64,000 nt of DNA from Candidatus Faecicola pullistercoris (GTDB lineage: Bacteria; Bacillota; Clostridia; Christensenellales; CAG-917), in assembly GCA_018714105.1 (NCBI GenBank), contig DVNW01000016.1:1-64000 (forward strand). The letters run 5' to 3'. Both the position numbers and the translations under genes were made by a program. Within the stretch, counting starts at the first letter, position 1, and each line of letters starts with the position of its first letter. Below the pieces are notes generated by a model, which was not told the origin of the DNA, made no database searches, and worked only from the letters and a program-made list of their open reading frames with translations. Shown here one piece after another: positions 32,116-40,750 of the stretch.

Positions 32116-33562
32116 ATCAACACCTGAAAAAGAACGGAGTTACGTAGGTTCAAAGGAAATATTGTACTACGGCGTGGCCAACGCGGGCCAGGTTTTCGGA
32201 TACAATATGATTACCGCGTATATCTCCATTTTCTTCACTATCGTTTTCGGTATCAATCCCGCGATAGTATCGCTGATGTTTTTCATAGTAGGTATATGGG
32301 ATACTGTCAACGATCCGCTTATGGGCAGTATAATAGACAAAACCCGTACCCGTTTCGGAAAACTCAGGCCTTATCTTCTTTTCGTGCCCGTGCCTTTGGG
32401 TATAGCGATTATAATGCTGTTCTCGGGACCATATCTTCTGCACGGCGCTCAGGAATGGATGAAGGTCGTCTATATGATAGTTACATACGTCGTATGGGAA
32501 TTTTTCTATACAATAGGCGACGTGCCTTTCTGGGGCATGTCGGCCGCCATTTCGCCCAACCCCGCAGACAGGCGCAGAGCGATTCAGTCGGCGCGAATAA
32601 TCTCTTCAGTGGTAGGCGGCTTGTCGACGTTGGCGCTTTCCGTTCTTATGGACCTCAGCAAAAACAATATAATAGGCTTGTCGCTTCAGAGCGTCTATAT
32701 GATTATGGGTATCATAGCGGGCGTGGGAGGTATGGCGCTGTTCAGCCTGGCGGGCCTCAAAACGAGGGAGAGGGTTGTTCAGTCGGTAAAAGAGCCCAAG
32801 CTTTCGGACAGCTTCAAATACCTGTTTTCCAACAAACCGCTGCTTCTTATAATCGTATCCAACCTCCTGGGCACCATATCGAGCGTGGCAAACGTTTTCG
32901 GCGGATATTATTATCTGACCGTTCTCGGTTTTTCCAGTCTTTCTCTGGCGGCGGGCATACCGGGACTCATAAGCGGTTTTCTGATTTATGCCTTTATACC
33001 CAAAATTCAGAAATATCTCAACAACAGGCAGATAGTTATTCTCAACCGTATCGTAAGAGCGGGTATAATAACGGGTTCGTTCTTCATAGGCCTTAATTAT
33101 TACGACAAGGCGGCGGTAATAGTTCCGCTTATGGCGGCACAAAGCTTCTTCGTGGCCGCGCTGGATTCCGTTAATATGGTAGTTCCCACGCAGATGATTG
33201 GCGAAACCGTGGATTATATGGAATGGAAAACGGGCGTCCGCAACGAGGGTATGGCTTTCTCGGTGCTGACTTTCGTGGGTAAATTCACGGGCAGTATGTC
33301 TACGGCGATAGCTACCGCGCTTATGCCTTTGCTGGGCTTTGTCGTTCAGGACGACGTAATTATCAAACAGGAACACACCGATTTCTGGCTTTGGGCGTTC
33401 TTTACCATTATTCCCGCGGTAACGGGATTATTGCAGATCATACCTTACTTCTTCTACGACCTTGTAGGCGACAAACTCAAAAATATCGAAAAAGAGCTCA
33501 GGGCCAGCCGCGAGGCGACCGAAGAGGAAGTTACCGAAGGCGTTGTTTTAAAGGAGGCGTAA
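32102..33562 (+). CDS. GPH-family sugar:cation symporter
   Basis: A 486-residue protein with 12 membrane segments. The family signature is present: GIWDTVNDPLMGSIIDKTRT followed by RFGKLRPYLLF (about 58-88), like MelB and related glycoside-pentoside-hexuronide symporters. FWGMSAAISPNPADRRR is the equivalent conserved loop. It would import a glycoside with Na+ or H+. The ATG at 32102 overlaps the hydrolase stop by 14 bp; its ribosome binding site (GGGCGG) is rather far, consistent with translational coupling. Substrate unknown, but GH4 and PfkB in the same operon suggest a disaccharide-like glycoside. Confidence 0.92.
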   Translation: MEAVKSTPEKERSYVGSKEILYYGVANAGQVFGYNMITAYISIFFTIVFGINPAIVSLMFFIVGIWDTVNDPLMGSIIDKTRTRFGKLRPYLLFVPVPLGIAIIMLFSGPYLLHGAQEWMKVVYMIVTYVVWEFFYTIGDVPFWGMSAAISPNPADRRRAIQSARIISSVVGGLSTLALSVLMDLSKNNIIGLSLQSVYMIMGIIAGVGGMALFSLAGLKTRERVVQSVKEPKLSDSFKYLFSNKPLLLIIVSNLLGTISSVANVFGGYYYLTVLGFSSLSLAAGIPGLISGFLIYAFIPKIQKYLNNRQIVILNRIVRAGIITGSFFIGLNYYDKAAVIVPLMAAQSFFVAALDSVNMVVPTQMIGETVDYMEWKTGVRNEGMAFSVLTFVGKFTGSMSTAIATALMPLLGFVVQDDVIIKQEHTDFWLWAFFTIIPAVTGLLQIIPYFFYDLVGDKLKNIEKELRASREATEEEVTEGVVLKEA

Positions 33563-33566
33563 AACT

Positions 33567-34292
33567 ATGGACAGATGTCCCAAATGCGGTTATAAATTAA
33601 AAATCACCGATTTAAAACCCGAATGCCCGGGGTGCGGCGTCAACCTTATGTATTACGATATGCAGTTAAGGCTGGAAAACGACGCAATCAAGGCGGCTGA
33701 AGAGAACGCCGTAATGCAGGCGTTTGCGAGAAAAATCGTCAAAAGCGTTATCGGCAGCGTTACCGTTATTCTTAGGCTTGTCATGGCAGTTCTCACCGTA
33801 ATTTCTCTGCTCGTTCCGTTTGCCAAAACCGTTACGGCGGGCGCAGGCATGGAAGCGGGCAAAAGCGTTGGGCTGATCAACATAATAGTCGCTATTATAA
33901 AAGGTAACGCGTTTTCTGACGGCTTCACCGTTGTAACGGTGCTTTTCCTCGTTGTTTTCGTGCTATGCCTCGCGTCCCTTCTGATATCGCCGTTCCTGTT
34001 TTCCAAAAAGGCGCTCGTCGGGCAGACGGCCGTATATCTTTTGCAGGTAGTTGTTCTGAGTATATGCGCGGCTTCTCTTCCCGAATGGCTCGAACTCAGC
34101 GGCACCGTCGCCGTTATGTACGTTATGTTCACGGTTTGTCAAGCAGTTACCGCAATTGCCGTGTTTGACGTCAGAAGCGTTATTGCGAACGAGGATATCG
34201 AAACTCCTTCCGCCGAAGAAATTTTAAGCGAGAGCAAAGAGGCCCAAAATGCGGCCGACGCCGCGAAAGAAGTTTCGGGGAAAAATGACTGA
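33567..34292 (+). CDS. Zinc-ribbon membrane protein, function unknown
   Basis: A 241-residue protein. Residues 4-23 hold a four-Cys zinc ribbon (CPKCGY... CPGCG). A short coiled segment follows (about 30-55), then about four to five hydrophobic membrane segments between 65 and 205, and an acidic Ala/Glu tail. I recognise no transport or catalytic motif. It starts 4 bp after the symporter stop with an AAAGGAGG site and overlaps the next gene, so it is an integral part of the operon. It could be an accessory or sensor subunit. Confidence 0.8.
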   Translation: MDRCPKCGYKLKITDLKPECPGCGVNLMYYDMQLRLENDAIKAAEENAVMQAFARKIVKSVIGSVTVILRLVMAVLTVISLLVPFAKTVTAGAGMEAGKSVGLINIIVAIIKGNAFSDGFTVVTVLFLVVFVLCLASLLISPFLFSKKALVGQTAVYLLQVVVLSICAASLPEWLELSGTVAVMYVMFTVCQAVTAIAVFDVRSVIANEDIETPSAEEILSESKEAQNAADAAKEVSGKND

Positions 34293-35298
34293 CAGACTGG
34301 ATTTTAAAAAAAGCTTCGAAAAGGCGGGCAGATGCGGTATTCTGGTGTTTGCCGATCTGCACGCTACAGATAAACCCATATGGGATACCGACGAGCTGAT
34401 GCGTCTTTCGCTGAAAAAGCTGTCGCCCGATCTGGTAGTGTTGCTGGGCGACAATACCGGCGGACACTGGAAAGGGGTTGACGAGGCCAAAACGTACGTC
34501 GCTTTAAAACACGTCACTGACGCGATAAGCAGCGCAAACGTGCCTTTCGCGCCCGTGTTCGGCAATCACGAAGAGGACGGAGGAGTATCAAAGGAAAAGC
34601 TTTTGTCGTGGTACCGCGAAAATCCTCTGTGTCTTATGCGTAAAGGCGAATGCGCCACGGGTACAGGCAATTACGACCTGCTTATAACCGACGGCGACAA
34701 CCCCGTGATGAATCTGTATTTCATAGATTCGGGCAGTACCGCCGAAGAAGGCGGGTATGCTTACGTGTCCGACGATCAGCAAAGGTGGTGCGGAGAGGTT
34801 GCTTTAAGGCTTCGTTCCCGATACGGCAGGCCGGTACCGTCTTTGGTGTTTCAGCATATTCCCGTACCCGAAGTGTATGATCTTTTTGAAAAATGTACGC
34901 TTGGCGGGGTAAGAGGTCAGTGTTCGTACAAAGGCCGCTTCAAATGCGGACCCGCGGTCACGGGCGGAACCCTCGGGGAAGGGCCTTGTCCGCCCGATAT
35001 AAACAACGGACAATTCAAAAGCTGGAAAGCGCAGGGCGACGTAAAAGGCGCTTTTTTCGGGCACGATCACAAAAACAGTTATACCGGCGTCCTCGAAGGA
35101 ATAAGGTTGACCGCGTGCGTGTCGAGCGGTTTTTTCAGTTACGGCAACCGGCACGGGGTTACCTATATCGGCATAACCCCTGACGGACGTTTTGACGTAA
35201 CGAGTTACGCATACGAAGAAATTACCGGCAAAAAGCCGTCGGATTTTCTTGCTTCACGATTCGGGCGGCAGCGGGTAGACAGATTATTCGGAAGGTGA
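34285..35298 (+). CDS. Calcineurin-like metallophosphoesterase, cytosolic
   Basis: A 337-residue protein with the binuclear-metal motifs of the family: DLH (24-26) in ILVFADLHAT, LVVLLGDNTGGH, VFGNHEEDGG, SLVFQHIPVPE and FFGHDHKNSY. No signal peptide. Related in pattern to purple-acid-phosphatase-like phosphohydrolases. The ATG at 34285 overlaps the preceding stop by 8 bp. A second, exported family member ends the operon (37587-38807). In this context it may dephosphorylate a sugar phosphate; the substrate is not shown by the sequence. Confidence 0.9.
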   Translation: MTDRLDFKKSFEKAGRCGILVFADLHATDKPIWDTDELMRLSLKKLSPDLVVLLGDNTGGHWKGVDEAKTYVALKHVTDAISSANVPFAPVFGNHEEDGGVSKEKLLSWYRENPLCLMRKGECATGTGNYDLLITDGDNPVMNLYFIDSGSTAEEGGYAYVSDDQQRWCGEVALRLRSRYGRPVPSLVFQHIPVPEVYDLFEKCTLGGVRGQCSYKGRFKCGPAVTGGTLGEGPCPPDINNGQFKSWKAQGDVKGAFFGHDHKNSYTGVLEGIRLTACVSSGFFSYGNRHGVTYIGITPDGRFDVTSYAYEEITGKKPSDFLASRFGRQRVDRLFGR

Positions 35299-35300
35299 AT

Positions 35301-36665
35301 ATGAAACTGAGCGTAATAGGAGGCGGCGGCGTCCGCTCGGTATTTTTGGCAAAGAGCATAGCGGGCAGGTCGGAAAGCCTGGGTATAAACGAAGTGGTGT
35401 TTTCGGATACCGACGCCCGCAAACTGGAAATTTACGGCGGCTTGGCAAAGGGTGCGGCCGCAAGACTTGCTCCCGGATTGAAATTCGTTCTTACTACGGA
35501 TAAGACGGAGGCGGTAAAGGACGCCGATTACGTTATTACCACTATAAGACAGGGCGGCGATATGCTCAGAGTGGCCGACGAAAGGGCCGCTCTGGACCTC
35601 GGACTTCTCGGACAGGAAACTACGGGAGCCGCCGGATTCGGTTTTGCAATGCGCAGTCTGCCCGCGCTTGTCGGGTACTGCGAACTGGCTCTGAAATACG
35701 CAAAGCCCGAAGTTAAAATTTTTAATTTTACAAATCCCGCCGGGCTTATGACACAGTCGCTTGCCTGTTTGGGATACTCAAACGCTTTCGGAGTATGCGA
35801 CGCTCCGTCGGGAATGCTCAGGCAGTTTGCGGATTACCTCGGTGCGGACGTGAAAGACCTTCGGGCGGAGTGTTACGGCCTTAATCATCTTTCCTTTTTT
35901 GCCGATATAACGCTGAACGGGCAGTCCGTTATGCGTAAACTAATGGAGGACGACGAGGCGTATAAACATACAGACCTCAGATTTTTCGATAAAAGCAAAG
36001 TTTTAGAACTGGGCGAAATACCCAACGAATACCTGTATTATTACTTTAGCCCCGAAAAAGCCGTTCGGAACATATTGACAAGCGGTAAGACAAGGGGCGA
36101 AACGATAGCCGAAATAAACAGATGCATGACGGAAGAACTGTCTTTACCGCAGATTAAAGGCGATTACGACAAGAGCCTTGAAGTGTTTGAAAAGTGGCAC
36201 GGCCGCAGGGAAAACGCCTATATGGCCACCGAAACGGGCGTAAAAAGAGATAAACCGTGGCATTTCGATCTGTATTCGCCCGACGACGGCGGATACGCCG
36301 GCGTGGCGCTGAAATATATGGATATAGTTCGCGGCGGCGGCACGGGTGAAATGATACTTTGCGTACGCAACGGGGGCGGACTCGATTTTCTCGAAAACGA
36401 CGATACAGTGGAAATTACCTGCGACGTTTCGTCCAAAGGAGCGGTCCCGCACAAAATACATGTCGGCGAAGGATATCAGAAACAAATCATTACGCTTATG
36501 AAGCAATACGAGCGGCTGGCGTCCGAGGCTCTTATAAATAAAAGCGTGTCCGCTGCCGTTGAGGCTTTAAGCATAAATCCCTTTGTGGGCAACAGACGCG
36601 ACGCACGTACTCTCGTAGACAGGTTTTTGCAGATAAGCAAGGATTATACATATGATTGGAAGTAA
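35301..36665 (+). CDS. GH4-family NAD-dependent glycosidase
   Basis: A 454-residue enzyme of glycoside hydrolase family 4, which uses NAD+ and a divalent metal in a redox-elimination mechanism. Seen: Rossmann start KLSVIGGGGVRS, TTIRQGGDMLRVADE, GQETTGAAGF, NFTNPAGLMTQ, the metal-site Cys motif GVCDAPSG (near 172) and the second metal ligand in GLNHLSFF. The CDxP form is closest to that of 6-phospho-alpha-glucosidases, yet no PTS component is in the operon. The ATG at 35301 follows GGAAGGTG; a GTG two codons earlier lies within that site. The stop overlaps the kinase gene by 14 bp. Confidence 0.92.
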   Translation: MKLSVIGGGGVRSVFLAKSIAGRSESLGINEVVFSDTDARKLEIYGGLAKGAAARLAPGLKFVLTTDKTEAVKDADYVITTIRQGGDMLRVADERAALDLGLLGQETTGAAGFGFAMRSLPALVGYCELALKYAKPEVKIFNFTNPAGLMTQSLACLGYSNAFGVCDAPSGMLRQFADYLGADVKDLRAECYGLNHLSFFADITLNGQSVMRKLMEDDEAYKHTDLRFFDKSKVLELGEIPNEYLYYYFSPEKAVRNILTSGKTRGETIAEINRCMTEELSLPQIKGDYDKSLEVFEKWHGRRENAYMATETGVKRDKPWHFDLYSPDDGGYAGVALKYMDIVRGGGTGEMILCVRNGGGLDFLENDDTVEITCDVSSKGAVPHKIHVGEGYQKQIITLMKQYERLASEALINKSVSAAVEALSINPFVGNRRDARTLVDRFLQISKDYTYDWK

Positions 36666-37569
36666 TAAAGCGCCGGATGTGGCGGGACTGGACACAATCA
36701 ATATAGACCTTATCTATTCAGGTCTCGAAAAACTGCCGGCCGAAGGCGAGGAAGTTTTTTCAAATGACTTCAAAGTGGCTTTCGGCGGCGGCGGCGTGGC
36801 TACGCTGTTACAGCTTGCAAGACTCGGACTCGACGTAACGGCGGCTACTTTTATAGGCCGCGATATGTTTTCGGCATTTGCCGAGGATTTTCTGAAAAAC
36901 CAAAGCGTAAACGTAATCAATCTGTATAAAAAAGGTTTTGCGCTCAACGTATCTTCGGCAATGCTTACGCCGTCGGACAGGACCTTTGTGTCTTACGGTA
37001 CGGCGGCGACAATATCGGAGCAAGAGGAAAAACTGCTGTTCGACTCGTTCAGGAGCGCAAAAGCCGTTCTTATGAAAACGGGCAATATAGGGCTTTACCG
37101 CAAATTAAAAAACTCGGGTTGTAAGCTTATACTCGACGTTGGCTGGTCGGACGGCTTGTCGATATCGGAGATTTCCGAGTATCTCTGCCTTGCCGATTAT
37201 TTCACGCCTAATAAAAAAGAGGCTCTTAAACTTACCGGCAAGGACAACGTGAAGGAAGCGGCCGAAGTATTGTCCGGGTTTTTTAGAGATGTGCTTATCA
37301 AACTCGATAAGGACGGCTGTTACGTACTTAGCGACGGCACGGCCTTTACCGTACCGCCCGTAAGCGACGTTAAAGCGGTTGACAGTACGGGCGCGGGCGA
37401 CGCCTTTCTGGCGGGATTTACGTACGGCATAGTAAGGGGCGAGAGTTTTATAAAATCAGTTAAGTACGGAAACGTTACGGGAGCGAGGTGCGTTGAGGAA
37501 TACGGCGCCGTGACCGCGGTTACTTCGTATGACGACCTTCAAAGCGCGTTCGATAAAGCATATAAGTAA
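36652..37569 (+). CDS. PfkB-family carbohydrate kinase
   Basis: A 305-residue ribokinase-like kinase. N-terminal sugar-site region AFGGGGVATLLQLARLGLDV (usually GG.. .N in the family), middle ILDVGWSDGLS and YFTPNKKEALKLTG, and the C-terminal anion-hole motif DSTGAGDAFLAGF with catalytic Asp. It phosphorylates a sugar or nucleoside imported by the operon's symporter. Together with GH4 it suggests that the glycoside, or its released sugar, is phosphorylated by ATP rather than by a PTS. Overlap with GH4 implies coupled translation. Confidence 0.92.
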   Translation: MIGSNKAPDVAGLDTINIDLIYSGLEKLPAEGEEVFSNDFKVAFGGGGVATLLQLARLGLDVTAATFIGRDMFSAFAEDFLKNQSVNVINLYKKGFALNVSSAMLTPSDRTFVSYGTAATISEQEEKLLFDSFRSAKAVLMKTGNIGLYRKLKNSGCKLILDVGWSDGLSISEISEYLCLADYFTPNKKEALKLTGKDNVKEAAEVLSGFFRDVLIKLDKDGCYVLSDGTAFTVPPVSDVKAVDSTGAGDAFLAGFTYGIVRGESFIKSVKYGNVTGARCVEEYGAVTAVTSYDDLQSAFDKAYK

Positions 37570-37586
37570 GTTTGCGAGGGAAAATT

Positions 37587-38807
37587 ATGAAAAAATTTAT
37601 TGCCTTAATACTTGCGCTTTGCCTTGTTTTTACAATGGCGTCCGGGTTGACGGCATGCACTAAGCCCGACGACACGGGCGAAGATACGGGTATTACCGAC
37701 GATGGTAACGCCGATAACGGCGACGGTTCGGGGAATACCGGGGACGGAAATCTGCCCGACGATACGGGCGATGATACGGTTACCGTGGACGTCCGCCCCG
37801 AGGGGTTTAAACTTAAGATGACCGACGGAGAGTTTAAAATTCTGCATCTGGCCGATTTTCACGAGTGTTTCAACGGAAGAGAATGGTTTGACGAGCGCAA
37901 TCTCGAATTTATGGAAAGAATCGTGGATTACACAAAGCCCGATCTCGTGGTGCTCGGCGGCGATAACGTCTTTCCGCTTTCCACTCTCGGCGAGCTGATG
38001 TATCAGGAAACGCTGAAAACGATAGCGGGATTCGGTAAGTTTTTCGACGAGCGCGAGCAGTACTGGACCATGGTCTTCGGCAACCACGACGACGAGTGCA
38101 TATTCAGCAAGAGTCAGCAGCTCGAACACGCCCTTAAAACAAGCGAATACTTTGTGGGCGGACTCGAAGACGGCAGTTATTACAAGGCGTTTTGCGATAC
38201 GGAAAAAGAGATGATAGGCAATATGGCTTTTCCCGTTTACAACGGCGACGAGCACGCATACAATATCTTTTTGTTCGACAGCGGTTCGGCGCGCGCAGAA
38301 AACGCGGGGTTGTTCGGCGGCAAATACAATTACATACGCGACAATCAGGTGGAATGGTATAAAAACATCGCTCTGAGCGACGCGGAGGCCAACGGCGGCG
38401 TGCCCGTTCCCTCGGTTATGATAACGCATATCCCGCTTCACGAGCACAAAGAAGCGTTTTATAATCGTTTCGATACCTCCGTTGTGGAAAAATACGTTTA
38501 CGACCTTGCGGGTCAGTATTCGCTTTCGGCAATAAGGTCCACTCTTTACGACGTTGCGGTAAACCGGGTCAAAGACGTCAAAGGCATATTTACGGGACAT
38601 AATCATCTTAACGGATTTACCGCGGTGGTAAAGGCTGCGGGCGGCAACAAGGTTATGCTGTCGACAACGCGTCAGGCGGGAGTTTATTGGGAAAACGGCG
38701 TGGAATACACGATTAATTCGGGCAGACTGATAACGCTTAAAGCCGACGGAAGTCTGTCCACTTACGAGTATCACGACAGCGAGGAATATCATATCTCGAT
38801 AGACTGA
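37587..38807 (+). CDS. Lipoprotein metallophosphoesterase
   Basis: A 406-residue exported lipoprotein: signal peptide with lipobox LTAC (Cys near 24), an Asp/Gly/Thr-rich linker of about 50 residues, then a calcineurin-like phosphoesterase with LHLADFHECF, LVVLGGDNVFP, MVFGNHDDE, MITHIPLHEH and IFTGHNHLNG. It acts outside the membrane, probably removing phosphate from a substrate before uptake by the GPH symporter. It is a paralogue in fold of the cytosolic enzyme at 34285. The ATG at 37587 has a GAGG site. A terminator follows. Confidence 0.92.
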   Translation: MKKFIALILALCLVFTMASGLTACTKPDDTGEDTGITDDGNADNGDGSGNTGDGNLPDDTGDDTVTVDVRPEGFKLKMTDGEFKILHLADFHECFNGREWFDERNLEFMERIVDYTKPDLVVLGGDNVFPLSTLGELMYQETLKTIAGFGKFFDEREQYWTMVFGNHDDECIFSKSQQLEHALKTSEYFVGGLEDGSYYKAFCDTEKEMIGNMAFPVYNGDEHAYNIFLFDSGSARAENAGLFGGKYNYIRDNQVEWYKNIALSDAEANGGVPVPSVMITHIPLHEHKEAFYNRFDTSVVEKYVYDLAGQYSLSAIRSTLYDVAVNRVKDVKGIFTGHNHLNGFTAVVKAAGGNKVMLSTTRQAGVYWENGVEYTINSGRLITLKADGSLSTYEYHDSEEYHISID

Positions 38808-38839
38808 CGCCGCAATAACGTCACCTTCGGATAACAGAA

Positions 38840-38866
38840 ATAACGCGGAACTATCCGCGTTATTTT
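38840..38866 (+). terminator. Terminator of the glycoside operon
   Basis: ATAACGCGGA pairs with TCCGCGTTAT, followed by TTTATTT. Near-symmetric and lying between converging genes. Confidence 0.9.
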
Positions 38867-38908
38867 ATTTCGGTATTATTGACGGTTTGACCGAAGCTTG
38901 TGCGCCGT

Positions 38909-39334
38909 CTATTTTTCGAAATCGAACACGTTAAGTCCGGTCTGCGCGTTTTTCGAGCGGTCAACGCGTCCTTCTATAACGTTGACTACAACCTCGCACG
39001 TAGCGCTTACCGTGGCGCTGTTCAGATGTCCGCCTACCGCAACTCCGTTTCTGTCGGCGGCAGAAATATGAAAGTGCGAATAATAATTACCGTCCATTGT
39101 GCTTACGGTGCCCGACAGCGACAGAATTTCGTATTCTCCCGCAAAGTCGGTCTGAAAATATGTTTGGGATTCAAGGCTGTAAACGCCGGCCGAAAACTCT
39201 TTTACCGCGCCTATCGCACTGACCGATGCCAACGTAATATTCTGCTTGACGCAGACCTCTTTGATTGCGGCAACGATTTCTTCTCCGGGGTCAAGCCTTA
39301 CTATCAAGGTGTTTCCGAATTTTTTGTAATCCAT
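38909..39334 (-). CDS. PPC/DUF296 domain protein
   Basis: A 141-residue protein that is a single PPC (DUF296) domain: LIVRLDPGEEIVAAIKEVC, ASVSAIGAVKEFSAGVY, EILSLSGTVS, SHFHISAADRNGVAVGGHL, and EVVVNVIEG. The His-x-His in SHFH and the GGHL loop are hallmarks. In plants the domain accompanies AT-hooks; the stand-alone bacterial form is of uncertain function, perhaps metal or DNA binding. It has an AGGAGG site and is 10 bp downstream of the GH43-like gene, so they are cotranscribed. Confidence 0.9.
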   Translation of the reverse strand: MDYKKFGNTLIVRLDPGEEIVAAIKEVCVKQNITLASVSAIGAVKEFSAGVYSLESQTYFQTDFAGEYEILSLSGTVSTMDGNYYSHFHISAADRNGVAVGGHLNSATVSATCEVVVNVIEGRVDRSKNAQTGLNVFDFEK

Positions 39335-39344
39335 AATTTCCTCC

Positions 39345-40259
39345 TTAATTGTCTTTTATAACGAACGGCAATATTACCGGATGTTCGAATTTTCGGGTAA
39401 ACACCGTACGCCTGTTGGGCGCGTGCAATATGAGTTTAAGCGAGCCGCCGAAATCTTCGAATACCATACCGTGTCCGCCGTCCCCGGTAAACAGCGGCGG
39501 CAATTGACGCCAGTTTCCGAAAAGTCCGTTTTCGCTTCGTGCGGCAAGCTGCACGTATCGGTCTCCTTTAACCATGGTGGACCACAGCATTATAATGCTT
39601 TTATCCGTCTTAACGAAAAACGGTCCGTCGGTAACCTTGAATTTGGAATTTACGGGCATGTAGGTGTTTGCCGACGCTTTGAAAAGCAAAACGTCGGAGT
39701 CCGGCAGTATGCCTGAAAAATCCTCCTTAAGGCGTACAGCGCGTATCTGGCCGTCCTTGCAGTCGATATACTCATAGCAGTAAACTATGTAATGATTGCC
39801 GTTTTCGCATATAAGAGTAGCGTCCAGCGAAGACTTGTCTTCCGGGGTTATTCTGGTTTTAAAAGTAAATTCCGAGTCGGGAGACTCCGAAGTAAAGAGA
39901 TAAGTGCCCCGTTTGCCGCCCGCGGGTTTAAGCGTAAGCAGCAGAACGTATCCGTTTTCCGTTTTGTGAATTTCGGGAGCCCAGAAGTCCGAAAACGCGC
40001 CGGGCAGTTTATTTTTATCGACAATTTTAAAAGGACCGCGCCAGTTTTCGAGGTCTCGTGATTTGTAAATATAAACGCCGTCGCCGTCGTTGTAGGAAAA
40101 CCTGTATTTAGTACCCGTCAATATGTATTCGTCGCCGCAATTTATTACGTACGGATCGCGGAAAGCGATATCGCGGATATTAATACGGTCGGAGAAGGTG
40201 AGGTAGTCTTTCATTTTCAGTCCCGATAAAAATTTTCGGGTTTTTCCGATAAGTCCCAT
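39345..40259 (-). CDS. GH43-like five-bladed beta-propeller glycosidase
   Basis: A 304-residue protein matching clan GH-F/GH43-type propellers. Seen: FRDPYVINCGDEYILTGT with the catalytic-base type Asp, DFWAPEIHKTENGYVLL, SLDATLICENGNHYIVYCYE, TDGPFFVKT with the probable general-acid region, and GDGGHGMVFEDFGGSLKLIL. Such enzymes are arabinan/xylan-type exo-hydrolases. No signal peptide, so a cytosolic enzyme. The start ATG at 40259 has a weak GGGCG site; a Met 15 codons later is an alternative. It leads a two-gene unit with the PPC protein. Confidence 0.85.
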   Translation of the reverse strand: MGLIGKTRKFLSGLKMKDYLTFSDRINIRDIAFRDPYVINCGDEYILTGTKYRFSYNDGDGVYIYKSRDLENWRGPFKIVDKNKLPGAFSDFWAPEIHKTENGYVLLLTLKPAGGKRGTYLFTSESPDSEFTFKTRITPEDKSSLDATLICENGNHYIVYCYEYIDCKDGQIRAVRLKEDFSGILPDSDVLLFKASANTYMPVNSKFKVTDGPFFVKTDKSIIMLWSTMVKGDRYVQLAARSENGLFGNWRQLPPLFTGDGGHGMVFEDFGGSLKLILHAPNRRTVFTRKFEHPVILPFVIKDN

Positions 40260-40285
40260 GACGCGCCCTGAATTTCTTTTAAATC

Positions 40286-40315
40286 ATTATACCATTTAAA
40301 TTCCGTTTTTGTAAA
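40286..40315 (-). promoter_or_regulatory. Promoter of the GH43-PPC unit
   Basis: On the minus strand TTTACA (40315-40310), 18 bp spacer, TATAAT (40291-40286). Nothing else is recognised between here and 40496. Confidence 0.7.
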
Positions 40316-40496
40316 GGGAAGACCGATAAAAGGCCAAAACATCTCAAACTCTTCATAAAACCGCAAAAATCGACAGCAAAGAATATTATTTTGACATACC
40401 TTTTAAAATATCGCCGCGCGGTTCGGCTTTACGGATACTTTTTCTGAATTTAACCCGAAAAGGAAAAAAATATTACCTGAAACCAAGGTTTTTCGT

Positions 40497-40544
40497 TTGA
40501 CTTATTTTTTTAAAATTGGTATTATCTACATATAAAATTTTATA
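40497..40544 (+). promoter_or_regulatory. pur operon promoter with adjacent palindrome
   Basis: TTGACT (40497-40502), 17 bp spacer, TATTAT (40520-40525). A perfect 14 bp palindrome, TATAAAATTTTATA (40531-40544), covers the predicted start and could be an operator, although it is AT-rich and may be chance. No guanine/adenine riboswitch pattern is visible in the leader. Confidence 0.7.
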
Positions 40545-40600
40545 GCAACCAAATTCGGCTTACTTACCCTCCGCGGGTTAACAAAACAAGAGGTAACGTT

Positions 40601-40714
40601 ATGAAAAAACAGTTTATTTTTTACGATTGTTCAGGCAGTTACACTCGTTTTGCGGGCGGAAGCGCCGTGTATCAGCCCCTTATTCACGGGGGAAAATGCG
40701 TAAATTACCGTTAA
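40601..40714 (+). CDS. 37-residue leader ORF upstream of purE
   Basis: An ORF with an AAGAGGTAA site 8 bp before its ATG. It starts MKKQFIFYDCSGSYTRF and contains four Tyr, six Gly and two Cys. I recognise no family. Its stop codon lies 3 bp before the 5' arm of a terminator hairpin, and there is no room for a separate promoter between that hairpin and purE, so the whole pur operon must be transcribed through it. That arrangement fits a regulatory leader peptide whose terminating ribosome affects the hairpin. It could also be a small real protein. Confidence 0.55.
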   Translation: MKKQFIFYDCSGSYTRFAGGSAVYQPLIHGGKCVNYR

Positions 40715-40717
40715 AAG

Positions 40718-40750
40718 AAGACTGCACCTTTGTTGCGGTCTTTTATATTT
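40718..40750 (+). terminator. Attenuator hairpin before purE
   Basis: AAGACTGCA (40718-40726) pairs with TGCGGTCTT (40734-40742), nine pairs including one G-U, followed by TTTATATTTTT. It separates the small ORF from purE. It is a candidate transcription attenuator for the purine operon. Confidence 0.75.

Noticed and set aside
37605..38792. 395-codon frame antisense to the lipoprotein phosphoesterase
   Set aside because: Shadow of a real lipoprotein gene with signal peptide and catalytic motifs on the plus strand.
40545..40600. Purine riboswitch before purE
   Set aside because: The required three-way junction sequence (TATA...TATAATCC...) is absent; only a weak CCC/GGG hairpin is seen.
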